Counted from the first letter of the stretch, positions 47,077 through 56,564 are shown. The stretch: DNA of 64,000 nucleotides from an uncultured Collinsella sp. (GCA_902465015.1 CABQLK010000001.1:68121-132120), one strand, 5' to 3'. Notes: generated by a model not told the origin, from the letters alone. A program made the numbers and translations.

Positions 47077-48846
47077 TCAGTCGAGCTCGTGCGCACGCGC
47101 ACCTTCGAACTGCATTCGATAGTAACGGGCATAGGTGCCGCCGCGGGCGAGAAGCTGCTCGTGCGTACCACGTTCCACAACGCGACCATGCTCGACGGTC
47201 GCAATCTCGTCGGCATGTTTAATGGTCGAGAGACGGTGGGCGATGATAATCGTGGTGCGACCGCGCGCCAGGCGCTCGAGCGACTCCTGCACCGCCTCCT
47301 CGCTCTCGTTATCCAAGGCGCTCGTCGCCTCGTCCAGGATCAGGATCTTGGGGTTCTTGAGAAACACGCGCGCAATGGCTACGCGCTGCTTCTGGCCGCC
47401 CGAAAGACGGCTGCCGCGCTCGCCCACGACCGTGTCGTAGCCCTGCGGCAGCGACTCAATGAAGGCATCGATATTGGCGCGGCGGGCGGCCTCGGCGACC
47501 TCTTCTGCCGTGGCGCCTGGCTTGCCGTAAGCGATGTTCTCGCCAATCGTACCGTCAAACAGATAGACATCCTGCTGCACCAGGCCAATGGCGCGGCGCA
47601 GGCTCTGCTGCGTCACGTCGCGCACGTCTTGGCCGTCGATGCTAACGGATCCAGCAGCCACGTCATAAAAGCGCGGCAGCAGCGAACACGTTGTGGACTT
47701 GCCACCGCCCGAGGGGCCAACCAGGGCAATGGTCTGTCCGGGCTTGATGGACAGATTCATATGGTCGATCACGGGACGAGCCCCTTCGCCTGCGCCGAGC
47801 TCAACGTCCTCGTAGCTAAAGCACACGTCGCGATATTCAACCGCGCCAGCCGTCACCTGCAGGTCCGTGGCACCCGGCTTATCCTGGATATCCGGGGCGG
47901 TCGAAAGCACCTCGTCCATACGCTTAAAGCCGGCGATGGCCTTCTGATACGTCTCAGCCGAGTTCACAAGCGTCTCGAGCGGGGTGCAGAACAGCGAAAT
48001 ATAGAGTGCAAAGGTCGCCATATCGACCGCCTGCAGCTGTCCCTGGGCGACCAGCCAACCACCCAGCAGCACCACGATCACGTACAACACGCCCGAGAGC
48101 AGGCCATACGTCGCAGTGTAAACGCCCATGGCGTGATACATATTCTCTTTGGACGAAAGATAGCGGTCGTTGGAGGCGCGGAACTTGGAGCGTTCAGCCT
48201 CCTCGTTCGCAAAACTCTTGACCACGCGCATGCCGGCCAGCGAATCCTGCAGCTGAGCATTAATACCGCTGATCTTTTTGCGGTTGTCGCTAAAGACCTC
48301 GCGCATGCGCATGTTCTGCCAAAACATGATGACCGCAAACACCGCCGTCACCACGGCCATAGCAAGCGCCAGCACCGGGGCAATAGCAAAGAGAATCACA
48401 AACGAGCCGACGATCTCGATGCCGCAGATGATAATCCACTCGGGCACGTGGTGTGCCGCCTCGCAGATATCGAACAGGTCGTTGACCACGCGGCTCATCA
48501 TGTCACCCGAGCTGTTGCGATCGAAATACGCAAAGCTAAAGCGCTCGTACTGATCGAACAGGTCCTCGCGCATCTTGGACTCCATGCGCGCGCCCATCAC
48601 GTGGCCCCAGTAACTCACAAAGTAGCGACAGGCGCAACGGATGGCATACATCAGCACCAGACCAACCGCGATCATACCGAGCGCCTGCATAATAGCAGCC
48701 TGACCCTGGGTAAAGAGCCCACCAGTCAGATTGCGCAGAATAATAGGAAACGCCAGGTCGATGGCGGCAAGCACCAGGGCGCAAACAGTATCGGCAACAA
48801 AAAGCCCCATCTGGGGCTTGTAATACGAAAGAAACCTCTTCAGCAT
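47077..48846 (-). CDS. ABC exporter, fused membrane and ATPase domains
   Basis: A 589-aa half-transporter that works as a dimer, probably a drug, lipid or peptide exporter. Residues 1-310 hold six membrane segments; the ATPase domain has Walker A GPSGGGKST (near 375), signature SRLSGGQKQR (near 478) and LILDEATSALD (near 500). GAGGATCAC before the ATG at 48846 sets the start rather than an upstream in-frame codon. The substrate is unknown. The hypothetical membrane protein follows it in the operon. Confidence 0.93.
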   Translation of the reverse strand: MLKRFLSYYKPQMGLFVADTVCALVLAAIDLAFPIILRNLTGGLFTQGQAAIMQALGMIAVGLVLMYAIRCACRYFVSYWGHVMGARMESKMREDLFDQYERFSFAYFDRNSSGDMMSRVVNDLFDICEAAHHVPEWIIICGIEIVGSFVILFAIAPVLALAMAVVTAVFAVIMFWQNMRMREVFSDNRKKISGINAQLQDSLAGMRVVKSFANEEAERSKFRASNDRYLSSKENMYHAMGVYTATYGLLSGVLYVIVVLLGGWLVAQGQLQAVDMATFALYISLFCTPLETLVNSAETYQKAIAGFKRMDEVLSTAPDIQDKPGATDLQVTAGAVEYRDVCFSYEDVELGAGEGARPVIDHMNLSIKPGQTIALVGPSGGGKSTTCSLLPRFYDVAAGSVSIDGQDVRDVTQQSLRRAIGLVQQDVYLFDGTIGENIAYGKPGATAEEVAEAARRANIDAFIESLPQGYDTVVGERGSRLSGGQKQRVAIARVFLKNPKILILDEATSALDNESEEAVQESLERLARGRTTIIIAHRLSTIKHADEIATVEHGRVVERGTHEQLLARGGTYARYYRMQFEGARAHELD

Positions 48847-48928
48847 GTGATCCTCAAAGAAATATCGGCAACGTAAGGCCCTGGGACAAAGCAATCATCA
48901 GTACTTGTCCCAGGGCTATCCCCACTCG

Positions 48929-49624
48929 TTAGAGCTCCGCGCCCCCAAGGCGATGCGCGATGCTATCGCAGGCCAAGGCGCCCACGACGGTCTTGGCATC
49001 TTCGATCTTGCCGTCGAGCACGGCGTCGATCAGCTCGTGCAGCGGCACCAGATCAACGTTGACAAACTCGTCATCATCGGGGTTGGGCGCATCGAACTCA
49101 AGCTTGGTGGCCAGGTAGATGTGAATGATCTCGTCACAGAAGCCGCAGGTCGTGACGATCGACGTCAAAAAGCGAATGCGACCGGCCCTAAAGCCCGTCT
49201 CCTCGTGCAGCTCGCGCTTGGCGCAATCGAGCGGGTCCTCGCCTGGATCGAGCTTGCCGGCGGGAATCTCGACCGTCACGCGGTCGATGGCGGTGCGGTA
49301 CTGACGCACCAGTACGATCTTGCCGCTCTCGGTCAGTGCCACAACGGCCGCCGCACCCGGATGGCGAACGATATCGCGGGCGGAGCGGTGACCGTTGGGC
49401 AGTTCAACCTCAAGACGATGGACGTCGAGGATCTTGCCCTTCCAGGCGCACTCCTCCGAAAGAATCTTCTCGTGCAGCTCGGCATCGTGCGGGTCGTCGT
49501 CGCCCAGCACCAGCGCCGGCTCGTCAGCGACCTCGCCACCAGGCTCGCCCTCGGCGTGCCCATACATGCGGCTGTCCTCTTCGACGATCTGCGCGTCCAC
49601 GAGCTCTTCGTTCTTCTCGTCCAT
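48929..49624 (-). CDS. Nudix hydrolase, ADP-ribose pyrophosphatase-like
   Basis: Cleaves ADP-ribose or a similar nucleoside diphosphate. The Nudix box begins GKLDPGEDP and ends KRELHEETGF (about residues 122-144 together), after RQYRTAIDRVTVEIPAG, which is typical of ADPRases. An acidic N-terminal extension of about 55 residues is unusual. A second ATG lies at 49633; the one at 49624 has better spacing from GAGAGGG. It lies 12-21 nt after purD. Confidence 0.9.
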   Translation of the reverse strand: MDEKNEELVDAQIVEEDSRMYGHAEGEPGGEVADEPALVLGDDDPHDAELHEKILSEECAWKGKILDVHRLEVELPNGHRSARDIVRHPGAAAVVALTESGKIVLVRQYRTAIDRVTVEIPAGKLDPGEDPLDCAKRELHEETGFRAGRIRFLTSIVTTCGFCDEIIHIYLATKLEFDAPNPDDDEFVNVDLVPLHELIDAVLDGKIEDAKTVVGALACDSIAHRLGGAEL

Positions 49625-49645
49625 CCGTCTCATCCCTCTCGGACT

Positions 49646-50950
49646 TTAGGCATCCCAGGCGTCGCGGCCACGCAGCGCGCGCAGGCCGATGTCATGACGC
49701 AGGGTCTTGCCCTCAAAATCAATCTTCTCGCAGGCCTCGTAGGCAAGGTTGCGAGCGTTCTCGAACGTGTCGCCCAGCGCGGTCACGGCAAGCACTCGGC
49801 CGCCGTTGGTCACGAGCTGACCGTCCACCACGGCGGTGCCGGCATGGTACACGGTCACGTTCTCCATGGCCTCGGCGTCGGCGATGCCGGTGATGACTTT
49901 GCCCTTCTCGTAGCTGCCGGGATAGCCCGCGCTCGTCAGGACAACAGCCACGGCCCACTCGTCACGCCAGTCGAGCTCAATCTGATCAAGCTCGCAGTTG
50001 GCGCAGGCGAGCATAACCTCGACCAGGTCGTTCTTGAGGCGCGGCAGCACGACCTGCGTCTCGGGGTCGCCAAAGCGGGCGTTGAACTCCAGCACCTTGG
50101 GGCCGGCGGGGGTGAGCATAAAGCCGCCGTACAGGCAGCCGCGGTAGTCGATGCCCTCGGCAGCAAGCTCGGCCACGGTCTGCTCCATGACCTCCACCAT
50201 GGTGGCGTGCTCCTCGTCGGTCACGATGGGCACCGGGCTGTAGACGCCCATGCCACCGGTGTTGGGGCCAAGGTCGCCCTCGAGCGCACGCTTGTGATCC
50301 TGCGAGGTGGCCATGGGGCGCACGGTCTTGCCGTCGGTAAAGGCCAGCAGCGAGCACTCGGGGCCGGTCAGCATCTCCTCGATGACCACAGTATTGCCGG
50401 CATCACCAAAGGTGCCGCCAAAACACTCACGCACGGCCTCCTCGGCCTGCGCAAGCTCAGTCGCCACGATAACGCCCTTGCCTGCGGCCAGGCCGTCTGC
50501 CTTCACGACCAGCGGGGCGCCCTGCTCGCGCACGTAGGCGAGAGCTGAAGCCTCGTCGGTGAACGAGCCGTAGGCGGCCGTCGGAATGCCGGCACGCTCC
50601 ATGAGCTGCTTGGAGAACAGCTTGGAGCCCTCCATCTGAGCGCCCTCGGCACCCGGGCCAAAGCAGGGAATGCCCGCCGCGCGCACGGCATCGGCAACGC
50701 CCGCCACGAGCGGAGCCTCGGGGCCAATCACCACGAGTCCGCATCCGTGGCTCTGGGCAAACGCCGCCACGGCCGCAGGATCGCAATCGTCGAGAACCAC
50801 GTTCTCGCCGCAGCTCGCGGTGCCGCCGTTACCCGGCGCAATGTAGAGCTTGCCGGCGCGCGGTGATGCTGCGAGCTTAGCTGCCAAAGCATGCTCGCGG
50901 CCGCCGCTGCCCAACAACAGGATGTCGATGGTTTGAGTGTCCGCCTTCAA
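49646..50950 (-). CDS. purD: Phosphoribosylamine-glycine ligase
   Basis: Second step of purine synthesis (GARS), an ATP-grasp enzyme. ILLLGSGGREHALAAKLA (residue 10), LVVIGPEAPLVAG (near 71), VVKADGLAAGKGV (near 145), GPNTGGMGVYSP (near 226) and EFNARFGDPETQ (near 290) are diagnostic. The start is a TTG with GGAGG 7 nt upstream. The 434-aa length is normal. Downstream of purA in the same direction. Confidence 0.96.
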   Translation of the reverse strand: MKADTQTIDILLLGSGGREHALAAKLAASPRAGKLYIAPGNGGTASCGENVVLDDCDPAAVAAFAQSHGCGLVVIGPEAPLVAGVADAVRAAGIPCFGPGAEGAQMEGSKLFSKQLMERAGIPTAAYGSFTDEASALAYVREQGAPLVVKADGLAAGKGVIVATELAQAEEAVRECFGGTFGDAGNTVVIEEMLTGPECSLLAFTDGKTVRPMATSQDHKRALEGDLGPNTGGMGVYSPVPIVTDEEHATMVEVMEQTVAELAAEGIDYRGCLYGGFMLTPAGPKVLEFNARFGDPETQVVLPRLKNDLVEVMLACANCELDQIELDWRDEWAVAVVLTSAGYPGSYEKGKVITGIADAEAMENVTVYHAGTAVVDGQLVTNGGRVLAVTALGDTFENARNLAYEACEKIDFEGKTLRHDIGLRALRGRDAWDA

Positions 50951-51004
50951 GGGTGCCTCCTCTATGGATTAGCGGCCCGCTCCGCGCGAGCCCTTTGCAA
51001 GCAA

Positions 51005-51046
51005 ATATACCCCTCAGCCGCCCGTCCGGGCTGCAAAGGGGTATAT
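51005..51046 (-). terminator. Hairpin between purA and purD, possible terminator
   Basis: 10-bp arms ATATACCCCT (51005-51014) and AGGGGTATAT (51037-51046) with an inner CAGCC/GGCTG stem. It lacks a clean T-run. Confidence 0.5.
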
Positions 51047-51068
51047 CGCAATAACCGAATAGTGCCGA

Positions 51069-52355
51069 TTACTTCCAGAATCGGTTGATGATCTGCTCGC
51101 GACCGGCGCCGACGCCAATGAACGTCACGCGGGTGTGTGCCAGATCCTCGATAAACGTCACGTAGTCCTGAGCCTCCTGCGGCAGCTCGTCAAAGCTGCG
51201 GCAGCCGGTGATGTCGCACTTCCAGCCCGGGAGCTCCTCGTAGATGGGCTTGGCGTGCTCAAAGCGCACCTGATGCTCGGGCACGCTCGTGTAACGCTCG
51301 CCGTCGACGTCGTAGGCAACGCACACCTTGACGGTATCGAAGGCCGAAAGCACGTCGAGCTTGGTCATGGCGATATCGGTGAGGCCATTGACACGCGAGG
51401 CGTAGTTGGCGATGGGGCCATCGAACCAACCGCAGCGACGGCGACGGCCGGTGGTCACGCCGTACTCATAGCCCTCCTCGGTCAGCGTATGGCCGGCCTC
51501 GGACTCATAGGAAAGCTCGGTGGGCATGGGACCCGAACCGACGCGGGTGATATAGGCCTTCATGACGCCCAGCACGCGGTCGACATTCTTCATGCCGACG
51601 CCAGAGCCGGTGATGGCGCCGCCGGCGGTGCAGTTGGAAGACGTCACGTACGGATAGGTGCCGTGGTCAATGTCGAGCAGCGTTGCCTGGGCGCCCTCGA
51701 ACAGCAGGTCCTTTCCCTCGTCGATCATGTTGTTGAGCAGCAGGCTCGTCTCGGTGATGTAGGGGCGCAGGCGCTCGGCCATGGGCAGATACTCGTCGCA
51801 GATCTGGTCCACGGTGTAGGTGGGCAGGTGGTAGATGAGCTCCAGCTCGGGATTCACGCGGGCAAGAGCGGTCTCCAGCTTGTCGCGGAACAGCGCCTCG
51901 TCCAGCATGTCCTGCATGCGCAGGCCGATGCGGGCCATCTTGTCCTGGTAGCACGGACCGATGCCGCGCTTGGTGGTACCAATGTTCTTCTTGCCGAGCT
52001 TCTGCTCAAAAGCACCATCCAGATCGATGTGGTACGGCATGATGATGTGCGCGTTGCCACTGATCTTGAGGTTCTTGGTGGTGATACCGTCGGCCTCGAA
52101 CATGTCGATCTCCTCAAGGACAACCTTGGGGTTGACGACGCAGCCGTTACCGATCACCGACATATGGTCGGAATACATGATGCCGGAGGGCACCTGGTGC
52201 AGGCCGTACTTCTTGCCGTTGACGACGATGGTGTGGCCGGCGTTATTGCCGCCCGAATAGCGCACGACGGCATCGAAGTCGCCGGCGACCAGGTCGCAGA
52301 TCTTACCCTTGCCCTCATCGCCCCACTGGGCACCGACCAAAACGGTTGACGGCAT
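51069..52355 (-). CDS. purA: Adenylosuccinate synthetase
   Basis: First step from IMP to AMP, GTP-dependent. VLVGAQWGDEGKGKICDLV (P-loop, residue 5), SGGNNAGHTIVVNG (near 34), GPCYQDKMARIGLRMQD (near 130), TGRRRRCGWFD (near 302) and the C-terminal GVGAGREQIINRF. The 428-aa length is typical. AAGGAGTAAAC precedes the ATG. dnaB is upstream in the same direction, about 90 nt away. Confidence 0.97.
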   Translation of the reverse strand: MPSTVLVGAQWGDEGKGKICDLVAGDFDAVVRYSGGNNAGHTIVVNGKKYGLHQVPSGIMYSDHMSVIGNGCVVNPKVVLEEIDMFEADGITTKNLKISGNAHIIMPYHIDLDGAFEQKLGKKNIGTTKRGIGPCYQDKMARIGLRMQDMLDEALFRDKLETALARVNPELELIYHLPTYTVDQICDEYLPMAERLRPYITETSLLLNNMIDEGKDLLFEGAQATLLDIDHGTYPYVTSSNCTAGGAITGSGVGMKNVDRVLGVMKAYITRVGSGPMPTELSYESEAGHTLTEEGYEYGVTTGRRRRCGWFDGPIANYASRVNGLTDIAMTKLDVLSAFDTVKVCVAYDVDGERYTSVPEHQVRFEHAKPIYEELPGWKCDITGCRSFDELPQEAQDYVTFIEDLAHTRVTFIGVGAGREQIINRFWK

Positions 52356-52448
52356 GTTTACTCCTTACATTCATGGACTGTCTACGCGCCACGTTGGCAC
52401 GCAGAAGCACAAAACATTCCCAGTATACCCGTGCAACGGGCGCCTGTC

Positions 52449-53840
52449 CTACTCCTCGGTATGCGCCCCATCAAGCTCATAGAACTTGGTGGATGCCGGC
52501 AGGAACATCAGGTCGACGTCACCGATCGGGCCCGAACGGTTCTTGGCCACGACGATACGCGTAACGCCCTCGTCGGGTCGATCGTCACGCGAGGCCTCGG
52601 CCTCATCGGCGGAGCGGTCCAAGAACATAACGATGTCGGCGTCCTGCTCGATGGAGCCCGATTCACGCAGGTCGGACAGCTGCGGGCGTTTGCCGGTACG
52701 GGACTCGACCTGACGCGACAGCTGCGACAGCGCAATGAGCGGGATCTTGAGCTCCTTGGCCATGATCTTTAAACCACGCGACATCTCGGAGACCTCGACG
52801 GTACGGCTCTCGGAGCGACGCCCCGGCGGAGGACTCACCAGCTGCAGGTAGTCTAGGATGATGATGGCCTTCTCCTTGTTGTGGAGCATGCGGCGGCTCT
52901 TGGCGCGGATCTCGGTCACCGTGGTGCCGGGCGTATCGTCAATCAGAATGTCGAGCTTAGACAAGGTCTGCGTGGCCTCGTTGATATTGGCCCACTGCTC
53001 GGGGCTAATGCGGCCCGTACGGAAGTCGCTAATTGAAATCATGGCGTAGGCGCAAATCAGGCGCTGGGCAATTTCCTTGCCCGACATCTCCAGCGAAAAG
53101 AAGCCGACGGTATAGCCCGCAGCGGCGGCATTCAGCGCCAAGTTCAGAGCGAACGACGTCTTACCCACGGCAGGGCGGGCGCCGATAATGATGAGCTGGC
53201 CCTCGCGGAAACCCATAAGCATGCGGTCGAGCGACGGGAAGCCGGTGGGCACGCCCGCGGCCTGTCCGCCGGCCTTACACACTTCCTCGGCCTCGTTATA
53301 GGCCTCGACCATAAACTCGGTCAGTGTCTTATAGCTCGACTTGACCTCGCGCGCCGTGACCTTGAGCAACTTGCTCTCGGCCAGCTCCACGACCTCTTTG
53401 GTGTCGGTAGGGGCGTTATAGGCCAGGGCGTTGATCTCGTTGGTGGCACCGATCAGCTCGCGCAGCATCGAGTCGCGACGGACGATGGCGGCATGGTGCT
53501 GCCAGTTCACGAGCGACAGGGTCTGGCCCATCAGCTCCAAAATGTAGGCCTCGCCGCCCACGGCATCAAGCTTGTTAATGCTGCGCAGGTAATCGATCAG
53601 CGAGATAGAGTCGATGGGAATGCGGCTGTTGTACATATCGACCATCGCGGTGTAGATGGTCTTATGAATGGGCCGGTAGAAGTCATCGGGCTGCAGCTCA
53701 ACCTGGGCCTCCTCGACCACCTCGGGCGATAGCAGCATAGCGGCCAATACGTTGGCCTCTGCATCTTGGTTTTGAGGGAGACCCAACTTGGAGCCACGGT
53801 CCTCGACCGTCAGCCCCATCTCCCTTTCGTCATATGCCAT
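52449..53840 (-). CDS. dnaB: Replicative DNA helicase
   Basis: Unwinds DNA at the replication fork as a hexamer. N-terminal domain (LPQNQDAEANVLAAMLLSPE), linker, then RecA-like ATPase with ARPAVGKTSF (Walker A near 205), FFSLEMSGKEIAQRLI, IIILDYLQLVSPP (Walker B near 315) and LSQLSRQVESR. The 463-aa length is typical and no intein is present. The third in-frame ATG (53840), 7 nt from GAGGA, was chosen. It lies next to the rpsF-ssb-rpsR-rplI operon, a conserved arrangement (rplI-dnaB). Confidence 0.96.
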   Translation of the reverse strand: MAYDEREMGLTVEDRGSKLGLPQNQDAEANVLAAMLLSPEVVEEAQVELQPDDFYRPIHKTIYTAMVDMYNSRIPIDSISLIDYLRSINKLDAVGGEAYILELMGQTLSLVNWQHHAAIVRRDSMLRELIGATNEINALAYNAPTDTKEVVELAESKLLKVTAREVKSSYKTLTEFMVEAYNEAEEVCKAGGQAAGVPTGFPSLDRMLMGFREGQLIIIGARPAVGKTSFALNLALNAAAAGYTVGFFSLEMSGKEIAQRLICAYAMISISDFRTGRISPEQWANINEATQTLSKLDILIDDTPGTTVTEIRAKSRRMLHNKEKAIIILDYLQLVSPPPGRRSESRTVEVSEMSRGLKIMAKELKIPLIALSQLSRQVESRTGKRPQLSDLRESGSIEQDADIVMFLDRSADEAEASRDDRPDEGVTRIVVAKNRSGPIGDVDLMFLPASTKFYELDGAHTEE

Positions 53841-53993
53841 GAGCATCCTCATTCATATCGCTTGCGAGCATCCATAGTATCAGCCACGGTTCCAAAACGG
53901 GCCGCGCCCCGGCAATCATCACCGAACGAAACGGATGAACGGTCCCGTATATAGGACTTCGACGCAACGTTCACCATGACACTCACTCAGCGC

Positions 53994-54033
53994 AAAAAAA
54001 ACAAAAGGGCGCCCTGGTCTCCCAGAGCGCCCT
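53994..54033 (-). terminator. Terminator of the rpsF-ssb-rpsR-rplI operon
   Basis: GC-rich hairpin (54005-54033, AAGGGCG with CGCCCTT outer pairs) followed on the minus strand by a long T-rich run complementary to 53994-54006. Confidence 0.9.
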
Positions 54034-54066
54034 TCTTAGAACAAGATTGTTGCGTTGCAGCAAATG

Positions 54067-54606
54067 CTACTCGGCAGCAGCCTCAGTCTCGACCTCGGCG
54101 GTCTCGGCCTCGGCGACCTCAGCGGTCTCCTCGGCCTCAGCCTCGGCAGCGAGCTCCTCGGCGGTAACGCCGACGAGAACGACAACCTCGGCCTTGATCT
54201 CGCGGTACAGCGAGATGGCAACGGTGTGGGCACCGGCAACCTTGATGGGCTTACCGAGCTCGACGCGCTTGCGGTCGATGTCCATACCGAGCTGAGCCTT
54301 GATGGCGTCAGCGATCATAGCGGCGGTAACGGAGCCAAAGAGGATGCCCTCGTCGCCGACCTTGACGTCAACGGTGACCGTCTTGCCCTCGAAGGCAGCC
54401 TTGGTCTCGTTGGCGGTAGCCAGACGGACGGCCTCGCGCTTGGCGATGTTGTTGCGACGCTCGTCAAGCTGCTTGAGGTTGCCCTTGGTGGCGGCAACAG
54501 CGAGCTTCTTGGGGAACAGGAAGTTCTCAGCGTAACCCTGAGCGACCTCTACGACGTCACCCTCGCCGCCCTTGCCCTTGATCTCATCGAGAAGAATAAC
54601 CTTCAT
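54067..54606 (-). CDS. rplI: 50S ribosomal protein L9
   Basis: Binds 23S rRNA near the L1 stalk. The N-terminal domain MKVILLDEIKGKGGEGDVVE with NFLFPKKLAVAAT is diagnostic. The C-terminal domain reaches about residue 150, after which an acidic Ala/Glu-rich tail of about 30 residues (EELAAEAEAEETAEVAEAE) extends the usual length to 179. Last gene of the operon. Confidence 0.96.
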   Translation of the reverse strand: MKVILLDEIKGKGGEGDVVEVAQGYAENFLFPKKLAVAATKGNLKQLDERRNNIAKREAVRLATANETKAAFEGKTVTVDVKVGDEGILFGSVTAAMIADAIKAQLGMDIDRKRVELGKPIKVAGAHTVAISLYREIKAEVVVLVGVTAEELAAEAEAEETAEVAEAETAEVETEAAAE

Positions 54607-54621
54607 GATGCGTCTCCCTTC

Positions 54622-54888
54622 TTAGCCGCGGTCGCGGTTGCCACGAGAGGAAACCACGGGGACGGTGTACGGCAGGAGAGCCATCTCGCGGGCGCGCTTG
54701 ATGGCGTTGGCGATGTCATGCTGATGCTGCGTGCAAGCGCCAGTGACGCGACGGGGCTTGATCTTGCCACGGTCGGTCATGTACTTACGGAGAAGCTGAG
54801 TGTCTTTATAGTCGATGAACTCAGTGTTCTCCTTGCAGAACTGGCAGTACTTACGACGCGGCTGACGTGCAGAAAAATCATTAGCCAT
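54622..54888 (-). CDS. rpsR: 30S ribosomal protein S18
   Basis: 88-aa S18 with KYCQFCKENTEFIDYKD (residue 12) including a Cys pair, and the basic RKYMTDRGKIKPRRVTGAC core. The start MANDFSARQ was chosen for length and position, with a weak AAAGG upstream. Sits between ssb and rplI. Confidence 0.96.
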   Translation of the reverse strand: MANDFSARQPRRKYCQFCKENTEFIDYKDTQLLRKYMTDRGKIKPRRVTGACTQHQHDIANAIKRAREMALLPYTVPVVSSRGNRDRG

Positions 54889-54960
54889 GTCAAAATACCT
54901 TTCATTTGGCAACTTCGGCGAACCGAAGCCGCCTCTCACTCAAAAATAGGTGAACAACCC

Positions 54961-55413
54961 TTAGAACGGGATGTCCTCATCGTAGACGTCGACCGCGGGC
55001 GGCGTTGCCACCGGTGCGGCAGGACGTGCTGCGGGCGCGGGAGCTGCGGGGGCGTAACCGCCCTGATCGTAGCCACCCTGGCCACCACGGGAGCTCATAA
55101 ACTCGATCTCATCGACGATGACCTCAAGCTTGCTCCTGCGCTGACCGTCGCGCTCCCAAGAGCTGTAGCGCAGCTTGCCCTCGATCGCGACCTTGTTTCC
55201 CTTTGCCAGGAAACGGCTCACGGCCTCGGCGCGGGTGCCGAACATAGTGCAGTCGACAAAGTTGGGATAGTCCTCCCACTCGCCAGTCTGCGCGTTGCGG
55301 CGACGATCGTTCACGGCGACGCCAAAGGACAGAACCTGGGTTCCGCCGGCGGTGGCGCGCAGCTCGGGATCACGCGTGAGGTTACCGGTGATGTTCACTC
55401 GATTGATGCTCAT
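54961..55413 (-). CDS. ssb: Single-stranded DNA-binding protein
   Basis: OB-fold protein that coats single-stranded DNA. MSINRVNITGNLTRDPELRA begins the fold (RVxLxGNLTRDPE class); a Gly/Pro/Ala-rich linker (about 108-140) leads to the acidic tip DEDIPF that recruits repair and replication partners. The 150-aa length is typical. AGGAAGTAGTGAGTT precedes the ATG. Confidence 0.97.
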   Translation of the reverse strand: MSINRVNITGNLTRDPELRATAGGTQVLSFGVAVNDRRRNAQTGEWEDYPNFVDCTMFGTRAEAVSRFLAKGNKVAIEGKLRYSSWERDGQRRSKLEVIVDEIEFMSSRGGQGGYDQGGYAPAAPAPAARPAAPVATPPAVDVYDEDIPF

Positions 55414-55461
55414 AACTCACTACTTCCTCTTGGGGCACAAGCCCAGTCCAAAACGACAGTC

Positions 55462-55755
55462 TTACTCCTGGTCGTCGCGACGGACGATCATGTGGCGGAC
55501 CACAGCGTCGGTGATGCGCAGGACGCGATCAAGCTCGGCGATCTGGGTAGGATCTGCGTGGAAGTTGATGAGGGTGTAGTCACCATCGGTGAGGTCGTTG
55601 ATCTCGTAGGCGAGCTTGCGCTTGCCCCACTCGTCAACGGAGTCGACCTTGCCAGCGCCCTCAGCGATCGTGGTATCGATACGCTTCATAACAGCGAGAC
55701 GAGTCTCGGGGTCGAGCGACGGGTCAACAAAGAACAGCAGTTCATAAGCCTTCAT
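55462..55755 (-). CDS. rpsF: 30S ribosomal protein S6
   Basis: 97-aa S6, starting MKAYELLFFVDPSLDPE; VDSVDEWGKRKLAYEINDLT (near residue 42) is diagnostic. AGAGGAGGTGACAAT before the ATG fixes the start, not the longer GTG form. First gene of the operon; a good promoter lies upstream. Confidence 0.96.
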   Translation of the reverse strand: MKAYELLFFVDPSLDPETRLAVMKRIDTTIAEGAGKVDSVDEWGKRKLAYEINDLTDGDYTLINFHADPTQIAELDRVLRITDAVVRHMIVRRDDQE

Positions 55756-55826
55756 ATTGTCACCTCCTCTGGGCAAATGTGGCTTCAGGTCGTGAAGGTG
55801 CGCCTGAAGCAGGAAAAGACTTGGTA

Positions 55827-55855
55827 ATAATATCTTTCAACCTCCCAGGCTGCAA
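55827..55855 (-). promoter_or_regulatory. Promoter of the rpsF operon
   Basis: On the minus strand TTGCAG (55855-55850) and TATTAT (55832-55827) are 17 bp apart. A GCTTCAGG/CCTGAAGC hairpin (about 55790-55810) is in the leader, a possible S6:S18 autoregulatory site. The rest of the gap to 56205 holds no gene that can be supported. Confidence 0.65.
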
Positions 55856-56205
55856 GAATATGCAGCTACAACCTCATGACCTCCACATATGTCCATACTC
55901 GCACGGCACTTCATGCGTCTTCCAACCAAATGCTGACCAAATGCTTGACGAATCCGTGGACAAGATACGGCGATGCGAGGACAAACCAAATCAAACTGCA
56001 GGTCAGCAATTGCAAAGCTGTGGTCGCGAAATGCATACCAGTGGTTCGCAACACCGTTCAACGATTTTTAAAATTGCCGCCACGTCGTTTATAAATACTC
56101 ATTTTGAACAATTTGCTGTATGCAGCCATGCTGGTCAGAGCCCGTTTTTGGCCTCCTAGATCCCGTCACGAAGCCAAGCGTTTCAAAAAATGCCAACTTT
56201 TCTGT

Positions 56206-56233
56206 TTGCACTTTGCGATTCCTCGTGTATACT
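56206..56233 (+). promoter_or_regulatory. Promoter of tRNA-Ser genes
   Basis: TTGCAC (56206-56211) and TATACT (56228-56233), 16-bp spacer, 17 nt before the tRNA. Confidence 0.75.
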
Positions 56234-56249
56234 GACTTTCGCATTTAAC

Positions 56250-56340
56250 GGAGAGTTGTCCGAGTGGCCGAAGGAGCACGATTGGAAATCGTGTAGGCGT
56301 CAAAAGCGTCTCCAGGGTTCAAATCCCTGACTCTCCGCCA
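56250..56340 (+). tRNA. tRNA-Ser (GGA)
   Basis: 91-nt tRNA with a long variable arm, anticodon GGA, acceptor stem GGAGAGT/ACTCTCC, encoded CCA. Reads UCC/UCU. Confidence 0.97.
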
Positions 56341-56349
56341 GTTAATTCC

Positions 56350-56379
56350 AAAGCAGGCCTTCGAGCCTGCTTTGTTTTT
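56350..56379 (+). terminator. Hairpin between the two tRNA-Ser genes
   Basis: AAGCAGGC/GCCTGCTT stem with a 6-nt loop, then TTGTTTTT. Confidence 0.8.
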
Positions 56380-56388
56380 ACCCCACGC

Positions 56389-56479
56389 GGAGGGGTGGCA
56401 GAGTGGTTGAATGCGGCGGTCTCGAAAACCGTTTGGCCTGTATAAGGTCACGAGGGTTCGAATCCCTCCTCCTCCGCCA
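56389..56479 (+). tRNA. tRNA-Ser (CGA)
   Basis: 91-nt tRNA, anticodon CGA (reads UCG), long variable arm, acceptor GGAGGGG/CTCCTCC with one G-U pair, encoded CCA. Its 3' end is copied three times downstream. Confidence 0.97.
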
Positions 56480-56490
56480 TTAGATGGTAT

Positions 56491-56515
56491 AAGCCCCAGC
56501 AATGGGGCTTTTTTA
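56491..56515 (+). terminator. Terminator of tRNA-Ser (CGA)
   Basis: AAGCCCC/GGGGCTT stem followed by TTTTTATTTT. Confidence 0.88.
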
Positions 56516-56541
56516 TTTTCGGGCACATTTCAATAACGCGC

Positions 56542-56564
56542 AGGAGGAGGGATTCGAACCCGCC
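56542..56564 (-). repeat. Inverted copy of the tRNA-Ser (CGA) 3' end
   Basis: AGGAGGAGGGATTCGAACCC is the exact reverse complement of the tRNA T-arm and acceptor region, followed by GCC. Not part of an intact tRNA. Confidence 0.85.

Noticed and set aside
54067..54160. Frameshifted or aberrant L9 C-terminus
   Set aside because: The Ala/Glu-rich tail is in frame and compositionally simple; an acidic extension is a more likely explanation than an error.
55779..56159. Small + strand gene upstream of tRNA-Ser
   Set aside because: No ribosome site or domain, Cys/Ser-rich composition, and it overlaps the rpsF promoter on the other strand.
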